From positions 1 through 64,000 of the forward strand of contig JAUCBJ010006710.1 in assembly GCA_032718475.1 (NCBI GenBank): DNA of 64,000 nucleotides, written 5' to 3'. A program made the position numbers and the translations under genes. Positions within the stretch are counted from its first letter, which is position 1. Every line of letters starts with the position of its first letter. Positions 10,825 to 22,460 of the stretch are shown in pieces. The notes beneath the pieces were generated by a model, which worked only from the letters and a program-made list of their open reading frames with translations, ran no database searches and had not been told where the DNA came from. Source of the stretch: Nemertoderma westbladi. Lineage: Eukaryota; Xenacoelomorpha; Nemertodermatida; Nemertodermatidae.

Positions 10825-12791
10825 GTGCTTAATGATGGCGTCGACTCCGCGTGCAATTACATAACATCGCCAATCAACCAATCAGCAATGAGACCCAAAC
10901 ATCGGACAGCAAAACCCTGGTTCGACCGGGAGTGCTACCTAGCAAAGGAGGATATTACAAATAAATTTGAAACGGTTCGTATCAATTCCACTGTTGAATC
11001 AAGCGAGCTTTATACAATTAGCATACGAAATTACAAATATCTACTAATACGCAAAAAGAAGATGTACGAGGAAAGAAAGGAAATTTAACTAATTGAACGC
11101 AGTGAGGAGGATAAATCTAATTTCTGGAATATACTAAAAGGCAAACGATCAACCCGTAGCGCAACAGGTCTCTGAGGAATCCTGGTCATCCAACTTCACG
11201 AAGCTACTCGCTTCAGATACTCGTCCACAGCTGCCAACAATCCCCAAACAGCCAGTCGATGCGTTAGATAAACCAATTGACCCTGCCGAGATCACGGAGG
11301 CAGTCTACAAACAGAAACAGCATTAAGCTGCGGGCCCAGATGGTGTCGCAGGGGAATCATTAAAGCTCGGTTTCGGTCACTTACTCCCGCACCTATTAAG
11401 TATATTTAGTATATGTTTTGCCGCAGCTACGTGTCCCACTGCATGGCTCAAGTCATACTTAATACCATTGTACAAAGGGAAGGGAAGTAAGTCCTCACCT
11501 GACTGTTACCGCGGGATTGCGTTACTCTCGTGTTTACTAAAAACCTACACGTCAATCTTAGCAACAAGACTGTACAACTGGGCGGAGCGCAGCAGAGCGT
11601 TCCCTGGCACTCAATACAGGTTCAGGAAGTCGCGATCTACGATAGATGCCGTTAGATGTTTATATAACCGTATTAACATCGCTATACAACCAGCAGGCGG
11701 GCACATTTATTGCGTCTTTGTAGACTTCCGCTTTCAGCATGTTTTGACTCAATAAACCGCGAGATACTCTGCATGAAACTATCGAATGTGGGATTGAGCT
11801 GAAAGTTTATCAGCGCGATTTGGGCCTTGATCTCGATAAACTTCGTGTGCATCTGCGTAGGAGTGCATGTGTTGGAACCAATCGCTCAAACAGTTGGAGT
11901 AGTCCAAGGCAACAAACTCTCCCCACTATTATTTAGTCTCTTCGTGGCAGACCTTCCCGTATACATTGTATTTGCTACTATCTGGGTGATAATGTATGCC
12001 GACGACCAAGTATTTGTCGGAGACTCGATTGCAGATGTGCAATCTAGTTTGAATAAACTCACTGATTATTGTAAACTTAATTAACTCGAAGTCAATATCA
12101 CAAAGACTAAAGGCGTTAAGTTTCGCCGTGGAGGAAGATTGGCACGCACTGATGTTCTGGAATACAACGGGCAAGTATTGGAATTCCAGAACTGTTTTCA
12201 ATACTTCTATCAAGTATCTATCGAGTTTTCATATCAACCAAAAATGGGGCTTGCGGGCATTACGGTCACATGTATTCGAAAGGCATATCAAGTTGTGTAT
12301 TAATTGCTACAAAAGTTAATCTTCGTATAGTATCCCAACAATCGGCACAACGTTTATGGCAATCAATTGTCCTTCCATCGACAACATACGGGTGCAGTAT
12401 TTTCACGAGTAGCGACATTACACAACTGGACCATGTGCAACGGGTGCGAGCGTTCTACTGGAAGTTATGGTGCAGAATCACCAAGTTTGCCTCGTCTACT
12501 GCAATCCTCCACAGCATTGACCATCCAGGCGCGTCCGACATAGACGTTACTGGACTCTCCGGTTTACGCCACCGCTATGCCGCTCAGCTGATATCAAATG
12601 GATACCACCATCACATCTGCACCAATCCCAGTTGTTGGAGGCCAGCTGATTGCTGTGAATGCTGGATGTGTGGTGGCTCAGCAACCACCAAACAACATTA
12701 CCTGGAATGCCAGGCTATCCCCCTTTGCAGATCCCGCCTACGAACACCAATTTGGCTGATGACCACTGATCGACCCCAAATGCGCAGTTAA
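10825..12791 (+). pseudogene. LINE reverse transcriptase domain of ORF2
   Basis: Four successive open pieces in shifting frames: 10825-11088 (linker), 11468-11755 (KGKGSKSSPDCYRGIALLSC, then FVDF with the first catalytic Asp), 11827-12084 (QGNKLSPLLFSLFVADL, MYADDQVF with the two catalytic Asp) and 12270-12791 (thumb with TYGCSIFT, RAFYWKLWCRITKF and a Cys-rich tail CWRPADCCECWMC). Stops and shifts lie between all pieces. The YADD box itself is intact. Confidence 0.75.
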
Positions 12792-13294
12792 TACGTCAAA
12801 TTTTAATCGTTTACGGAATATCCTTTTTTACATAAGTTACGGAACTAATTACATTTTATCTAATTATATGGTCACATTATTGTTTTAATTTAATTTTAAC
12901 TAGTATCTCAGTTGTTCCATATGTATGGATTATAAATATTAACAATCATTTCATTGATTTCAAACTCTTATAATAATTTTAAAGTGCTATTCGATTCCGA
13001 TACTGATAACAGCGATAGTACAACCTGCACGCCTCACCTTAACACTGCACCGTCCCTTGATTACCAGTACTCAGTTTGTACTGTAAGCCATCCTCTAGTC
13101 AATAATGCAGCAATGCACCACCCCGCGGAATGAAGGTAGCTGTCTGCCCACCAGTCAGCCAGTATGTCAGACATCCATTACTGCTTCACAAGTAGCTTAG
13201 CCTATCACTGTACTAAAACTACTATACTACAATTAATATATAATGTACATATAGTATGTAATGCAGTATTATAATGTTTTATATGTTTTATATG

Positions 13295-13614
13295 CACGAG
13301 CAAGTGTTGGCGTCCTACACCCGATTGCGTCTGCTCTCTGTGTACCAAGCAGTGCACAGACAAACATCACTTCAACAAGTGCTGCAAACTACCACGTCTC
13401 GACTGCGAGATCCGCTGTGCTCTCTACCTAAATGACCTACCTTAATTTTTAATTAATATAAATCCTTTTATCCGGTTATGTGCCTTTCTTTCTTTTTTAT
13501 CTAATACTAATACAATACATCGTTCTCTACTTTTACTGTAAGTGCAACTAAAATTATATTATTTAATTCTTCATAACTTTTCCATGTGGAAAATATACGC
13601 CCCATTTTGATTCA
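13295..13614 (+). mobile_element. short LINE 3' insertion with 12-bp TSD
   Basis: A 320-bp copy of the last part of the LINE seen at 5908-6902. It covers the Cys-rich tail coding region and the 3' UTR to CCCCATTTTGATT. It is flanked by ATGTTTTATATG at 13283-13294 and 13615-13626. This severe 5' truncation is normal for target-primed reverse transcription. Confidence 0.85.
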
Positions 13615-13626
13615 ATGTTTTATATG

Positions 13627-16491
13627 TACAATAAAACATATAAAACTACTGTACTGTATCAGTGAATGTATATTTTGCCAAGGTTTATTTGAAATTAAAC
13701 CGCAATTATTTGAATTAGACTCCGTATCTTTTTTGTTTAAGAATGATGTTAGACGCTGAAAGTGCGAAATGTGCCCATTATTAACGAAATGCAATATAGG
13801 TCTAGTTAGGTGTTTGCATTAAAAGCCAAATAAATTTTTTCAACTGCGCAAAAGTGTTTGTCCATGATCCCCATGAAATTCCTGACATCAAGAGCTTTTA
13901 GAATATATTTTGGTTTACTATATTCTGGAGAAAAAATTTTTTGGAAAAATTTACACCCGTTTTGGCCAATTTTAGTGAGAATGGGCCTATTGGATATAAT
14001 TTTACGTCTTATATTATAGCGCGAGGAGGGGGAGTTCTGTGCTACTTCAAACATTTTGGTTGTTTGAATTCGCATTATTTTTACTCATTATATTTATTGT
14101 TATTATTTTTGTTGTTTATATTTTTACAATTATAATTCTTACTATTACTATTTTTAGTTATATATTATACGGCAGTTTACAGACAGACCACAATTATTGC
14201 AGTTCGACAAATCAGCTAGTATGACTGTGTATGTACAATGTAGCATTAAACTATGTACATAAATTACATGGTTAAATTGCCATAATTGCACAACAAACAC
14301 AAGTGTGTTCACCACTGACAGTATTGTAGTACTTTAGTACCAGATTGTGGGAGCTCGGATTTCCGCAGCCCATCGCCAATAATGGTGAGCGCCCTCCATG
14401 GCCGTCGCCCACCTCGCAGGCATAATGAGTTCGAGAGAAGGAGCGCGAATTTAGTAGCAAAAAACCAGTTATATCATCACAAAATAATATAATAGTAGGC
14501 CTACATGTATTAATACAGTTAATTAATTATTATAACTTCAATATTTTTTTTTAGGTGGACCAAAACAGAGTAAATTCTTTGTGATTTACTTTGAATATAA
14601 CTGAAACGGCAATAAGAACATGATTTCGGGAATTTGATATGAAATGAGACAATAATTATTTACCGCAAATCATTTCCCAAAATACTGTAATTACGTAGTA
14701 ACGAAATTTACTGTAGTAAAATTGTTAAATTAATAGTAAATATTTTTTTTTCTGCGTGCATCTATTTTAATTTATTTAAAAGAACCTATACATACACACA
14801 GTAAATATAAATTTCTTCATATATGTTATGTATACATGTAAGCTGTCTTGAATTAAAACCATTTTAAGGGAAGGATGTTACAAAATGTTACAGATCATTC
14901 TCCAAAGTAAAGTTCAGTTCGTATGACTTTACAAAACTCGGGGAAACAAATCTAATTGGCTGGATTGGTTTCTACTGCGTATAACAACAACAAACATCCA
15001 ATCAAGGATATCTATTATTTAGAAGATCAGATTGGGACTGCTGTTTCCTTAGAAATCTTAAATCGAATCGGTATAAATATAATGTAAAATTTAAAAAAGA
15101 TTCGACTTAGTAGACATATTATAGATTGGAGTTGAACTACAGTAGCTCTCTCTCTCGGGGCAAATACCACACCCTGGTTTGCCGTTCCACAGGGTGGGTG
15201 TCGCAGTGGAGTCAGATATGAGGCCCATCGCCCATACCTACTCTGGCGCACATGACCCACCATTGGCTGTGCAGCTCATCTGCTGGGCCATCCGTTATAC
15301 CCCTGCTGCCAGGTGCAGGTCGCAGTGAAGTGCTCTCAGAGTGGACATGAGAACACTCTACTCCTGACCAGCCATTGGTAGATTAACATCTGCCTGGACA
15401 TGCCATATACTCCTGCAGCCAAGAATATGGGTCCTTAATCCAGGACCAAGGGCGTCCTTATCCCAGAACGAAGGGGGTCCTAGTTACAGGACCAGATTTG
15501 CCCTAGTAAGAGGGTCTATACAGCCACAGGTAGCACCTCCTTTATGCTGCATGGAGGTGGCAAGTTTTCTTGATCAATGACCTAGAATACCTGACCTGAC
15601 CCGTGTTACCATAGCGACCCATGTATCATCCGAGTTGAACAGTAACTTATTTATCTTCCTTTTGATTTCTTTGATTGGATGATTGTTGTTATAGAAACCA
15701 CTATACCCAGTCAGATTTGTTTCCGAGTTTTTCCGAGTCGTTTGACCGAGTTTGAAAAGGTAGGAGAAACAAAAAAATTACAAGACAGTCCGCTCAGGGA
15801 CACCATAATGGTATACACTTCACCGGCTTAATTGACTCCACTAAAAACATGTATAAATGAATGTATTGGTTAGTTACGTATTGTTTGTGCTGTGCATGCA
15901 TGTATCATACTTTATAATTATGGAGAAATATGGAGTTTTATTTTAGTCTGGTGCAGGATAAATAAATGTCATATGTATGTAGTCAATTTAACTTTTCCTT
16001 TTATGTGGTATTCGATTTGCAACATCAATTTTTTATTGCTATTTTTCATAGAATGTGTCAATAAATGGTGCAGTTAAAATTTATTTAACACACTACAAAA
16101 AATAGTATGTAAAAATTTGAAAGTGAGAAAGGCGATAATGAAAGTGCCGTAGAGCATATCTCAGTCAATAAAATAATATTTAAAAGAGAATAAATAGCAT
16201 CAGGCCACAAACCGCTCTAAATTCAAAAGTTTTTCGTGTTGAAGATAAACATATACTGTATAAGTTTCTGTGCCTAAAACAACTAGTAGGCCAAGTTAGG
16301 TAAGCACTTTAAATTTTTAAAATGGTAATATATTGGTTTCAACCTGTGTGTAATCTATAGATAGGCCTATTGTGTATTTTGAAGATATCTGCCGTAAAAA
16401 TATATCTTTGGTGGGTTGTTTATTTATTTTAATTACTTTATATTTTTGTGCGTAAAAATTATTATTGTCTAAGATATTGGCAAACAAGTTA
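13627..16491. other. AT-rich intergenic stretch
   Basis: No convincing coding region. It includes T-rich low-complexity sequence (14090-14160), a more GC-rich island at 14340-14450 with no clear exon, and the dispersed repeat at 15152-15215. I see nothing else that can be supported. Confidence 0.5.
15152..15215 (-). repeat. dispersed repeat, copy 2 (inverted relative to 1-66)
   Basis: The reverse complement matches 1-66 with a few substitutions. The following ~340 bp (GTGCAGGTCGCAGTGAAG and similar words) may belong to the same element but have no second copy here. Confidence 0.6.
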
Positions 16492-17382
16492 ATTACACCA
16501 TAACCCTTAATACAACAACAATATTTAGGGGGTCGGAGCCCTCCCCCCCCCCCCCCCCCCCCCTCTATTTTTTTCAAATTTCAATAAAATGCTACGAAAT
16601 TCGGTACGATGATAGAACGACACCTTTTCTTACTGGTGGCCTGGCCGGATTTTTTAATTTATGAGCTATTTCGATACAACAAGCCGTTAAAAAACGTCTA
16701 TTTCGCAATATTTAGCCACCTCCGTCGGCTTTACTTTTCGTCTTTGGAACGAAATCTAGATATCATCATATCCGCCTTCATCTGGAGATTCTGAATCTGA
16801 AACCCGCTGTAAATTTCACCAAGAACTTCCGGAGATATTATCAAAAAACTAAGGTGTAAATTTTGTGACATAAATCGTATAATTCTAATGTGTCTTTTAC
16901 TCAATTATAGAATATTAATTATGGGTAATGAAAATACAAGATAGATGTAGAGTTTTAAACGCTGAGCTACATAATAATTAATATTCTAGAATAAAGACAA
17001 CAAAACATCAGAATTGTAGCGATTTACGTCTCTAAATTTACACATTAGTATTTTGATAATATCTTAACCGTTTTTTTTTAAACGGTTTTCAGATTCGGAA
17101 TCTCCAGACGAAGGCGCTTCGAATGATATCTAGATTACATTTCAAAGACGTAAGATAAAGTATACGGAGGTGGTTAAACATTGCTAAATAGACATTTTTT
17201 AAGGGATTGTTGTATGGAAATAACTGATAAATTGAAAAATCCGGCCTGGCCACCAGTACGAAAAGGTGTCGATCTATCATCATACCAAATTTCTTAACAT
17301 TTTCTTGAAATTTGAAAAAAATTAGGGGGGGGGGGCTTCGACCCCCTAAAAGTGGTTGTTGTATTAAGGGTTATGGTGTAAT
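16492..17382. mobile_element. 891-bp foldback (long inverted-repeat) element
   Basis: The two halves are near-complete reverse complements. The outer ends read ATTACACCATAACCCTTAAT and its complement. The arms also share the tracts around 16610-16800 and 17085-17290, and even the central sequences at 16850-16930 pair with 16975-17060. Only a short loop near 16930-16975 is unpaired. The left arm holds a run of about 21 C (16543-16563) and the right arm a shorter G run. It looks like a non-autonomous DNA transposon. The TSD is unclear (TA is possible), so the superfamily is not assigned. The ~61-residue frames in the arms are mirror images and are not genes. Confidence 0.8.
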
Positions 17383-17589
17383 AAATTTGGTCTAATTGTT
17401 ATACTCTATTTAATGATTCTCCGTTAAATATTCATAAAGAAGGCCCCCAATATCTCGTCCATCGTTTGAGAGAGGGGGGGGTGGGCATTATTGTCAAATA
17501 AACAGGTTGTTCAGCTTGAATAGAGAATATTGCCTGTTATATAAAACGCCGGATAAATATGAGGGTTGGGGTGTGTGTGGGGGTGTTTA

Positions 17590-18075
17590 GGTGTGTGTGT
17601 GGTTGCCCAGCTGTTTACTGGTCAACCGCACACACACACTACTGCACTAAGTGCTCCAAAGAGGCCAACCATTCATTGGTTCGATTTTGACATTTTACTA
17701 TTTTTATTAGTAGGGGGGAATTTGAAATTTGATAAAATTCTATCGACCTATTGTTGATACTGCGGTTCTGGTATTGGTTTTATATAACGAGAAATCGGAA
17801 TAACAAAAAAAAATACAGTATTAATGTAGTAGCTGCGGGGTAGACACCGGTACGAAATCTGGTACGAATGCAGTAGATTTCGATACTGCAATATAAAACC
17901 AATACCAGAACCGCATAGGTCGATGGAATTTCATTAAATTTAAAATTTCCCCATACTAATTACAATAATAAAATGTAAACTCGAATCAATGAATGGTTGG
18001 CCTCTTTGGAGCACTTAGTGCAGGGGTGTGTGTGAGTGGTTTACCAGTGAACAACTGGACAACCACACACACCCT
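17590..18075. repeat. inverted repeat, ~190-bp arms around a 100-bp spacer
   Basis: Arms at 17590-17786 and 17888-18075 are diverged reverse complements. They share CACTAAGTGCTCCAAAGAGG (both orientations) and the AACCAATACCAGAACCGCA segment. Both outer ends run into CA/GT-rich tracts. It may be the core of a foldback element whose ends expanded into the adjacent minisatellite. Confidence 0.75.
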
Positions 18076-18528
18076 AGACACCTACACAACTGGACAACCA
18101 CACACACAACTGGACAACCGCTACACACAACTGGGCAACCATACACACAACTGGACAACCACACAAACAACTGGTCAACCACTACACACAACTGGACAAC
18201 CATACACACAACTAGACAACCAAACACACAACTGAACAACCAAACACACAACTGGACAACCACACACACAAATGGACAACCAAAGACACAACTGGACAAA
18301 CACTACACACAACTGGACAACCACACACACAACTGGACAACCAAACACAATACTGGACAACCATACACACAACTGGACAACCACACACACAAATGGACCA
18401 CCATACACACAACTGGACAACCACACACACAAATGGACAACATACACACAACTGGACAACCACACAAACAAACATTAGCAACCAACACAAACAACAACTA
18501 CACATACAACTGGAGAACCACACACACA
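18050..18528. repeat. 21-bp minisatellite (CAACTGGACAACCACACACA)
   Basis: About twenty tandem units of roughly 20-21 bp. Because many units are 21 bp, long frames stay open on both strands (repeats of NWTTTHT on plus). These are by-products of the unit length, not genes. From 18550 to 18650 there are GT-rich units of the opposite sense (GTGTGTGTGGTTGTCTAG). Confidence 0.9.
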
Positions 18529-18659
18529 CACCCCGACACCCCCCAAATGAAACATGATGTGTGTGTGTGGTTGTCTAGGTGTGTGTGTGGTTGTCTAGGT
18601 GTGTGTGGTTATCCAGGTGTGTGTGTGGTTGTCTAGGTGTATGTGTGTTGGCAAATATA

Positions 18660-19475
18660 CCAAAGGGCTAACTTTGCAAGCTATTTTTCCGCTATTGTGC
18701 TAACTTTTCCAAAGTGCTAACTCAAAGTGCTAACTCGTGGTCCTTGCAATCTGAAACTTTGTCAAAACGTTTTTTAGACCATTTCCCACAAGTTAGCATT
18801 TTACCACTTTTGCAGTCCAGTGTGTCATGTGTATGAAAAACTTGGCCCCCCTTAGCGGCATTATGGGAACTGGTACTTTTCAAACACACTTAAACACTCA
18901 AGAGTATGGAATGGCCATAATGCTAACTTACAAACACACTTCTTACACTTACATTCCATTTGTACCAACTACCAAGTGCTAAATGATTATAAGACCGCAA
19001 ATACCCTAATACGCTAACTCGCTGAATGTTAATTGCGAATACCCCTCCGTTTCGCGAATAGCCAATTGTACACGTATAACCTAATAATAAAAGCGTTTTG
19101 CACAAAATGCGGGGGCGCGAAAGTGTTAACTTATTACTTTTAGATAGTCTTTGAAAGTACCTAACCCGATAACTGTGTATTGTCATGGAAACGTAATGGT
19201 TTCTTACCTGGACATTCATACAATGTATTTCAATTTATTGCACAGGCGACATATTATTATGTAGTGAGTGATTGCCGTGGAATGGAAATACATAGATATA
19301 TTGACAATCGTTATTTCAAAATTCATCCGGTCTAAATGTTGAGATACCCCAAATTGAGGTTCTAAATTTGTGAATATATTAGTGAAACAATTTTATGGTT
19401 AAAGAGAAAACTCTATTTGTTTTTACGTGCCTATACAGTTTTTATCCCTGAGTCAGACTACAGCCAGACAGCACA
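18660..19475. other. spacer, possible 5' leader of a LINE
   Basis: No coding signal. The word GTGCTAACT recurs at 18696-18740. The last few hundred bases may be the 5' UTR of the LINE ORF that starts at 19476. Confidence 0.35.
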
Positions 19476-20331
19476 ATGTCCCCGCTCTTAATCTCCACAG
19501 TTTTCATCGTTCTGGGTCGTTTCGTTGTGGCAGAACCATCCGATCCGCGGGGTAACAATGCAACCCACCCAATACCCGTATTGGACTGGTTTGCGGAACA
19601 CCCTCTCGCTACCGTTTCGAACTGCCGCGCCGAATCGACGGAGATGTGGTCGACGAGTGGATTTAGCCTCTACTGCTCTCGTCGGGGAAGAAGATCTTGG
19701 GTCTCCTCTCCACGATCTAGAGGCCTAATCGCTAAACTCTGTCTTCTGTCTCTGGCTGGGGATATTGAGACCAACCCAGGACCCAGCAGGACGCGGGCCC
19801 CGAAGATCAACTGTCCCGTCTGTCAACGAGGAACAAACTCTCGGAGTAAGATCGTCCAATGCGAGAGTTGTGACACATTTGTACATTTAAAATGTTACCG
19901 TAGGAAACGCAGTAATTTATTCTCCACCAGAAACAATCTTGAACCAAGTTTTCTCTGCAATAGCTGTATTTTTACCGAACTTCCCTTTCATGATACAATT
20001 TTAGAATCAGAAACCGACGATTCATTTCTCACATCACCTCTGCAAACTCCAAGTGATGCTGAGAGTGAAACTTTTAATTTTTTTAAGAAAAAAGGTCTGC
20101 ATTTTTTGCATTTAAACGCACGATCTCTGCTTCCAAAACTTTCCGAAATTCGTATTTTAATCAATAAATCCAACCCAGCAGTTTTAACAATCTCTGAAAC
20201 TTGGCTCGATGATAGTGTTTCTGATGGAGAAATTTATATTGATAATTACGTAGTTTTACGTAAGGATAGGGACAGACACGGTGGTGGTGTCTGTACTTAC
20301 ATTCGATGTGATTTAGCTTTTAATCGTAGGA
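19476..20331 (+). pseudogene. 5' part of a LINE ORF with signal-like start, 2A motif, PHD finger and endonuclease start
   Basis: The frame begins at ATG 19476 with a hydrophobic, signal-peptide-like stretch (residues 1-20). Residues 87-103 are KLCLLSLAGDIETNPGP, a textbook 2A peptide with DxExNPGP; the expected break lies between G102 and P103 (19761-19784). Residues 112-163 form a Cys4-His-Cys3 PHD-type zinc finger (CPVCQRG, VQCESCDTFVHLKC, FLCNSC). After residue ~200 comes an APE endonuclease (FLHLNARSLLPKLSEI, ISETWLDDSV, GGGVCTYI). The LINE is cut at about 20331, where LTR-like sequence begins. N-terminal 2A peptides are known in some APE-type LINEs of invertebrates. Confidence 0.8.
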
Positions 20332-21503
20332 CCGCAAGGTACCGTTATAGGTGTTTTAACGGACATAAAAGTCATTCTTCTATATACGTGCTTTGGAGGA
20401 CATGGTAAGGCAAAAAACCCGCAATGCACCAAATACCCTTGCACAGCTTAGCCTTGATGATTCAGATTACGACATCTAACAGCTGGTTGCTGACATGGAA
20501 ACGGCCATTGTACACATGGTTCTTTGTTTGCTTAACAGCCAATCAGAGCGATTTTTTCTGTCGATGTGGAGCCTTTTAGCAGATCATGCTAGGAGTGTTC
20601 AGTCTTACTGTTTTTCTTGATACTGTTGTGTTGTTTCTATCTAGGCCAGGAACACCGGCTCTAGAGTCAATTCGTTTTCATACTTTAGAAGAAACATTAG
20701 TAGGCTTAAATTATAGAGCGTATAACTGTTATCATAACATAACAATCAGTGCATAACAATCGGTGCAACTCCGTTCAGTCTTGCATTATCGGTTCAACAT
20801 ACATTGTTGTGCTGCTGTTTGCTGTTGTCATATTTTGTATCAGTTGGTTGAATATTATTTGGAGAACATCTATAAAGAACCCAAATTTCCCAATTTTCTT
20901 GATACACTACAGGTTAGAGAGACGGGTTATATATAGCGATTGCGACTTATATTATTGTGGTTTGTAGTGAATTTAATGCTATTTGATAAGCACTACATGA
21001 GTCAGTTGCTGTTCTCTTTATATATGATAAAATTCATTGACGGTCGGCAAATTAGTGAGCAGTATTGTGTGTTACCGGTAGTGTGCATGATTGTGGCTGA
21101 TAACTAAGCATTTCCTAAAGAATGCGCCTCATACGTGAATCATAAGCCTTACCGACTTACCGTTGTGATTAGTATAAGTCATATCTCTGTTTACCTAGAT
21201 AGAGCGCCACGTCCTAAAGGAACTGTTAATATTTCCCGAAAGTGAATAATATTAGTCAGAAATTATTTATTAACGATCAATCGAATAATACAGTAAGCTT
21301 ACACTGCAATAATAATCTAAGCCCTCAGAATCCAGTCTCCCGGGTATATCCAGCGGGTGAATGGACGCGCACTAGGCTGGCTTCTGCTAATGTTGTGTTT
21401 ATTGGTATTAAATATTTGTCAACTTCTAAAGTCTATTTGTAAACCAAAAGACATATAAATTTTGGCAGGTTAAACTGCTAAAGGTCTTCAAAAGCGCGTA
21501 CAA
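20332..21503 (+). repeat. 1172-bp direct repeat, left copy (truncated 5' LTR of element A?)
   Basis: Matches 52846-54017 over the full 1172 bp with one mismatch that I can see (T at 20511, G at 53025). Its left edge cuts into a LINE endonuclease frame with no TSD. If the LTR really starts at TGTAAAAGC (52809), this copy lacks its first ~37 bp. Small frames inside (20749-20967, 21242-21442) occur identically in the other copy and look non-coding. Confidence 0.7.
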
Positions 21504-21565
21504 TAACAGTTATTGACTTTATTGCAGTAAGCAATAAAGTTGAAAGTACCGGTCGACCGGTAAAC

Positions 21566-21705
21566 TTGAACCGGTACTTCTGTAGGTCAGTAGGCCCAAC
21601 TGCCAGAACCGGTACTGCTGTAGGTCCGTAGGTCCAACTGCCAGAACCGGTACTTCTGTAGGTCTGTAGGCCCAACTGTCCTAACCGGTACTTCCAGTAT
21701 AAGTA
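21566..21705. repeat. ~45-bp tandem repeat, three units
   Basis: Three copies of GAACCGGTACTTCTGTAGGT followed by a CAGTAGGCCCAACTGCC-type tail, with substitutions. Confidence 0.85.
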
Positions 21706-21877
21706 CATTAGTATTATTCGATTTTGATTATTGTATACCGGTAGGTCTCGATATTAAATCGGGGACGCCTGGTTTTTATTGGGATCTTACTTAGGTCTAT
21801 TTCTGTCAGTTTTATTTCCTAGTAAGTTAATATTGAGCTGAAGACGTGTAAGTCTGCTCAGATTGTTCAGATAACTG

Positions 21878-22460
21878 TAGGCCGGACTGTTGTCGGATTG
21901 TTGTTGGGTTTGGAGAGATTACGGCGTGTGTGGAGTTTGTCCGATAGAGTGCCAGTTAGTAAGTTGGGGCAGCCATAGCTGTAAGGTCAATCCCCTCTCA
22001 AAGAATAAGTCGTACTACCGTGTTAGAACGCATACTAACTAACCATTTTGGAATCTGCACATACTGTAGTTTATTTAGGCTTGACAGTATTCTGCCAGCG
22101 TTTTGGCCTGTGTTTGTTTGTGTGGTCTGTTCAGGTACCGTAATAGTTATTACTCAGATATTTTGTAGGCTGGATTGTTGTCTAGCTATTATTAGGTCTG
22201 AAGAGATTGCTGCTTGTGTAGAGTTTGTCTGATAAAGTGCCAGTTAGTAAGTTGGGGCAGCCATAGCTGTAAGGTCAATCCCCTCTTAAAGAATAAGTCG
22301 TACTACCGTGTTAGAACGCATACTAACTAACCATTTCGGAATCTGCACATACAGTAGTTTATTTAGGCTTGGTGGTAGTCTGCCAGCGTTTGGTTTGTAT
22401 TTTGTTTGAGTATTCTGTACGGGTAGCGTAATATTTATTATTCAGAGTTTATGCGATTAT
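21878..22460. repeat. 292-bp tandem duplication
   Basis: The segment from about 21878 is repeated from about 22169. The most conserved part is at 21951-22065 and 22243-22360 (GTAAGTTGGGGCAGCCATAG and on to TTTATTTAGGCTTG). Confidence 0.85.

Larger units (their letters stand above)
8914..12946 (+). mobile_element. full-length but inactivated APE-type LINE with 16-bp TSD
   Basis: Both ends are flanked by the 16-bp duplication CATTTCATTGATTTCA (8898-8913 and 12947-12962), the hallmark of target-primed insertion. This defines a 4033-bp element holding ORF1 (9036-9923) and an ORF2 with endonuclease and RT domains (about 10082-12791). At least five frame breaks or stops show it is dead. Its C-terminal Cys/His tail and FYWKLWC motif relate it to the fragment at 5908-6902. 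I would place it in the broad CR1/Jockey/I group; the clade is uncertain. Confidence 0.85.

Noticed and set aside
16317-16577. Minus-strand 86-aa frame with a poly-Gly stretch
   Set aside because: The Gly run is the translation of a poly-C/G tract in the foldback element.
18015-18636. Long open frames on both strands (NWTTTHT and CVWLSSCV repeats)
   Set aside because: They are produced by a 21-bp minisatellite, whose unit length is a multiple of three; no start context or domain.
20749-20967. 72-aa frame inside the 1172-bp repeat with a hydrophobic stretch
   Set aside because: Identical in both copies because the repeats are identical; no homologue or start context supports coding.
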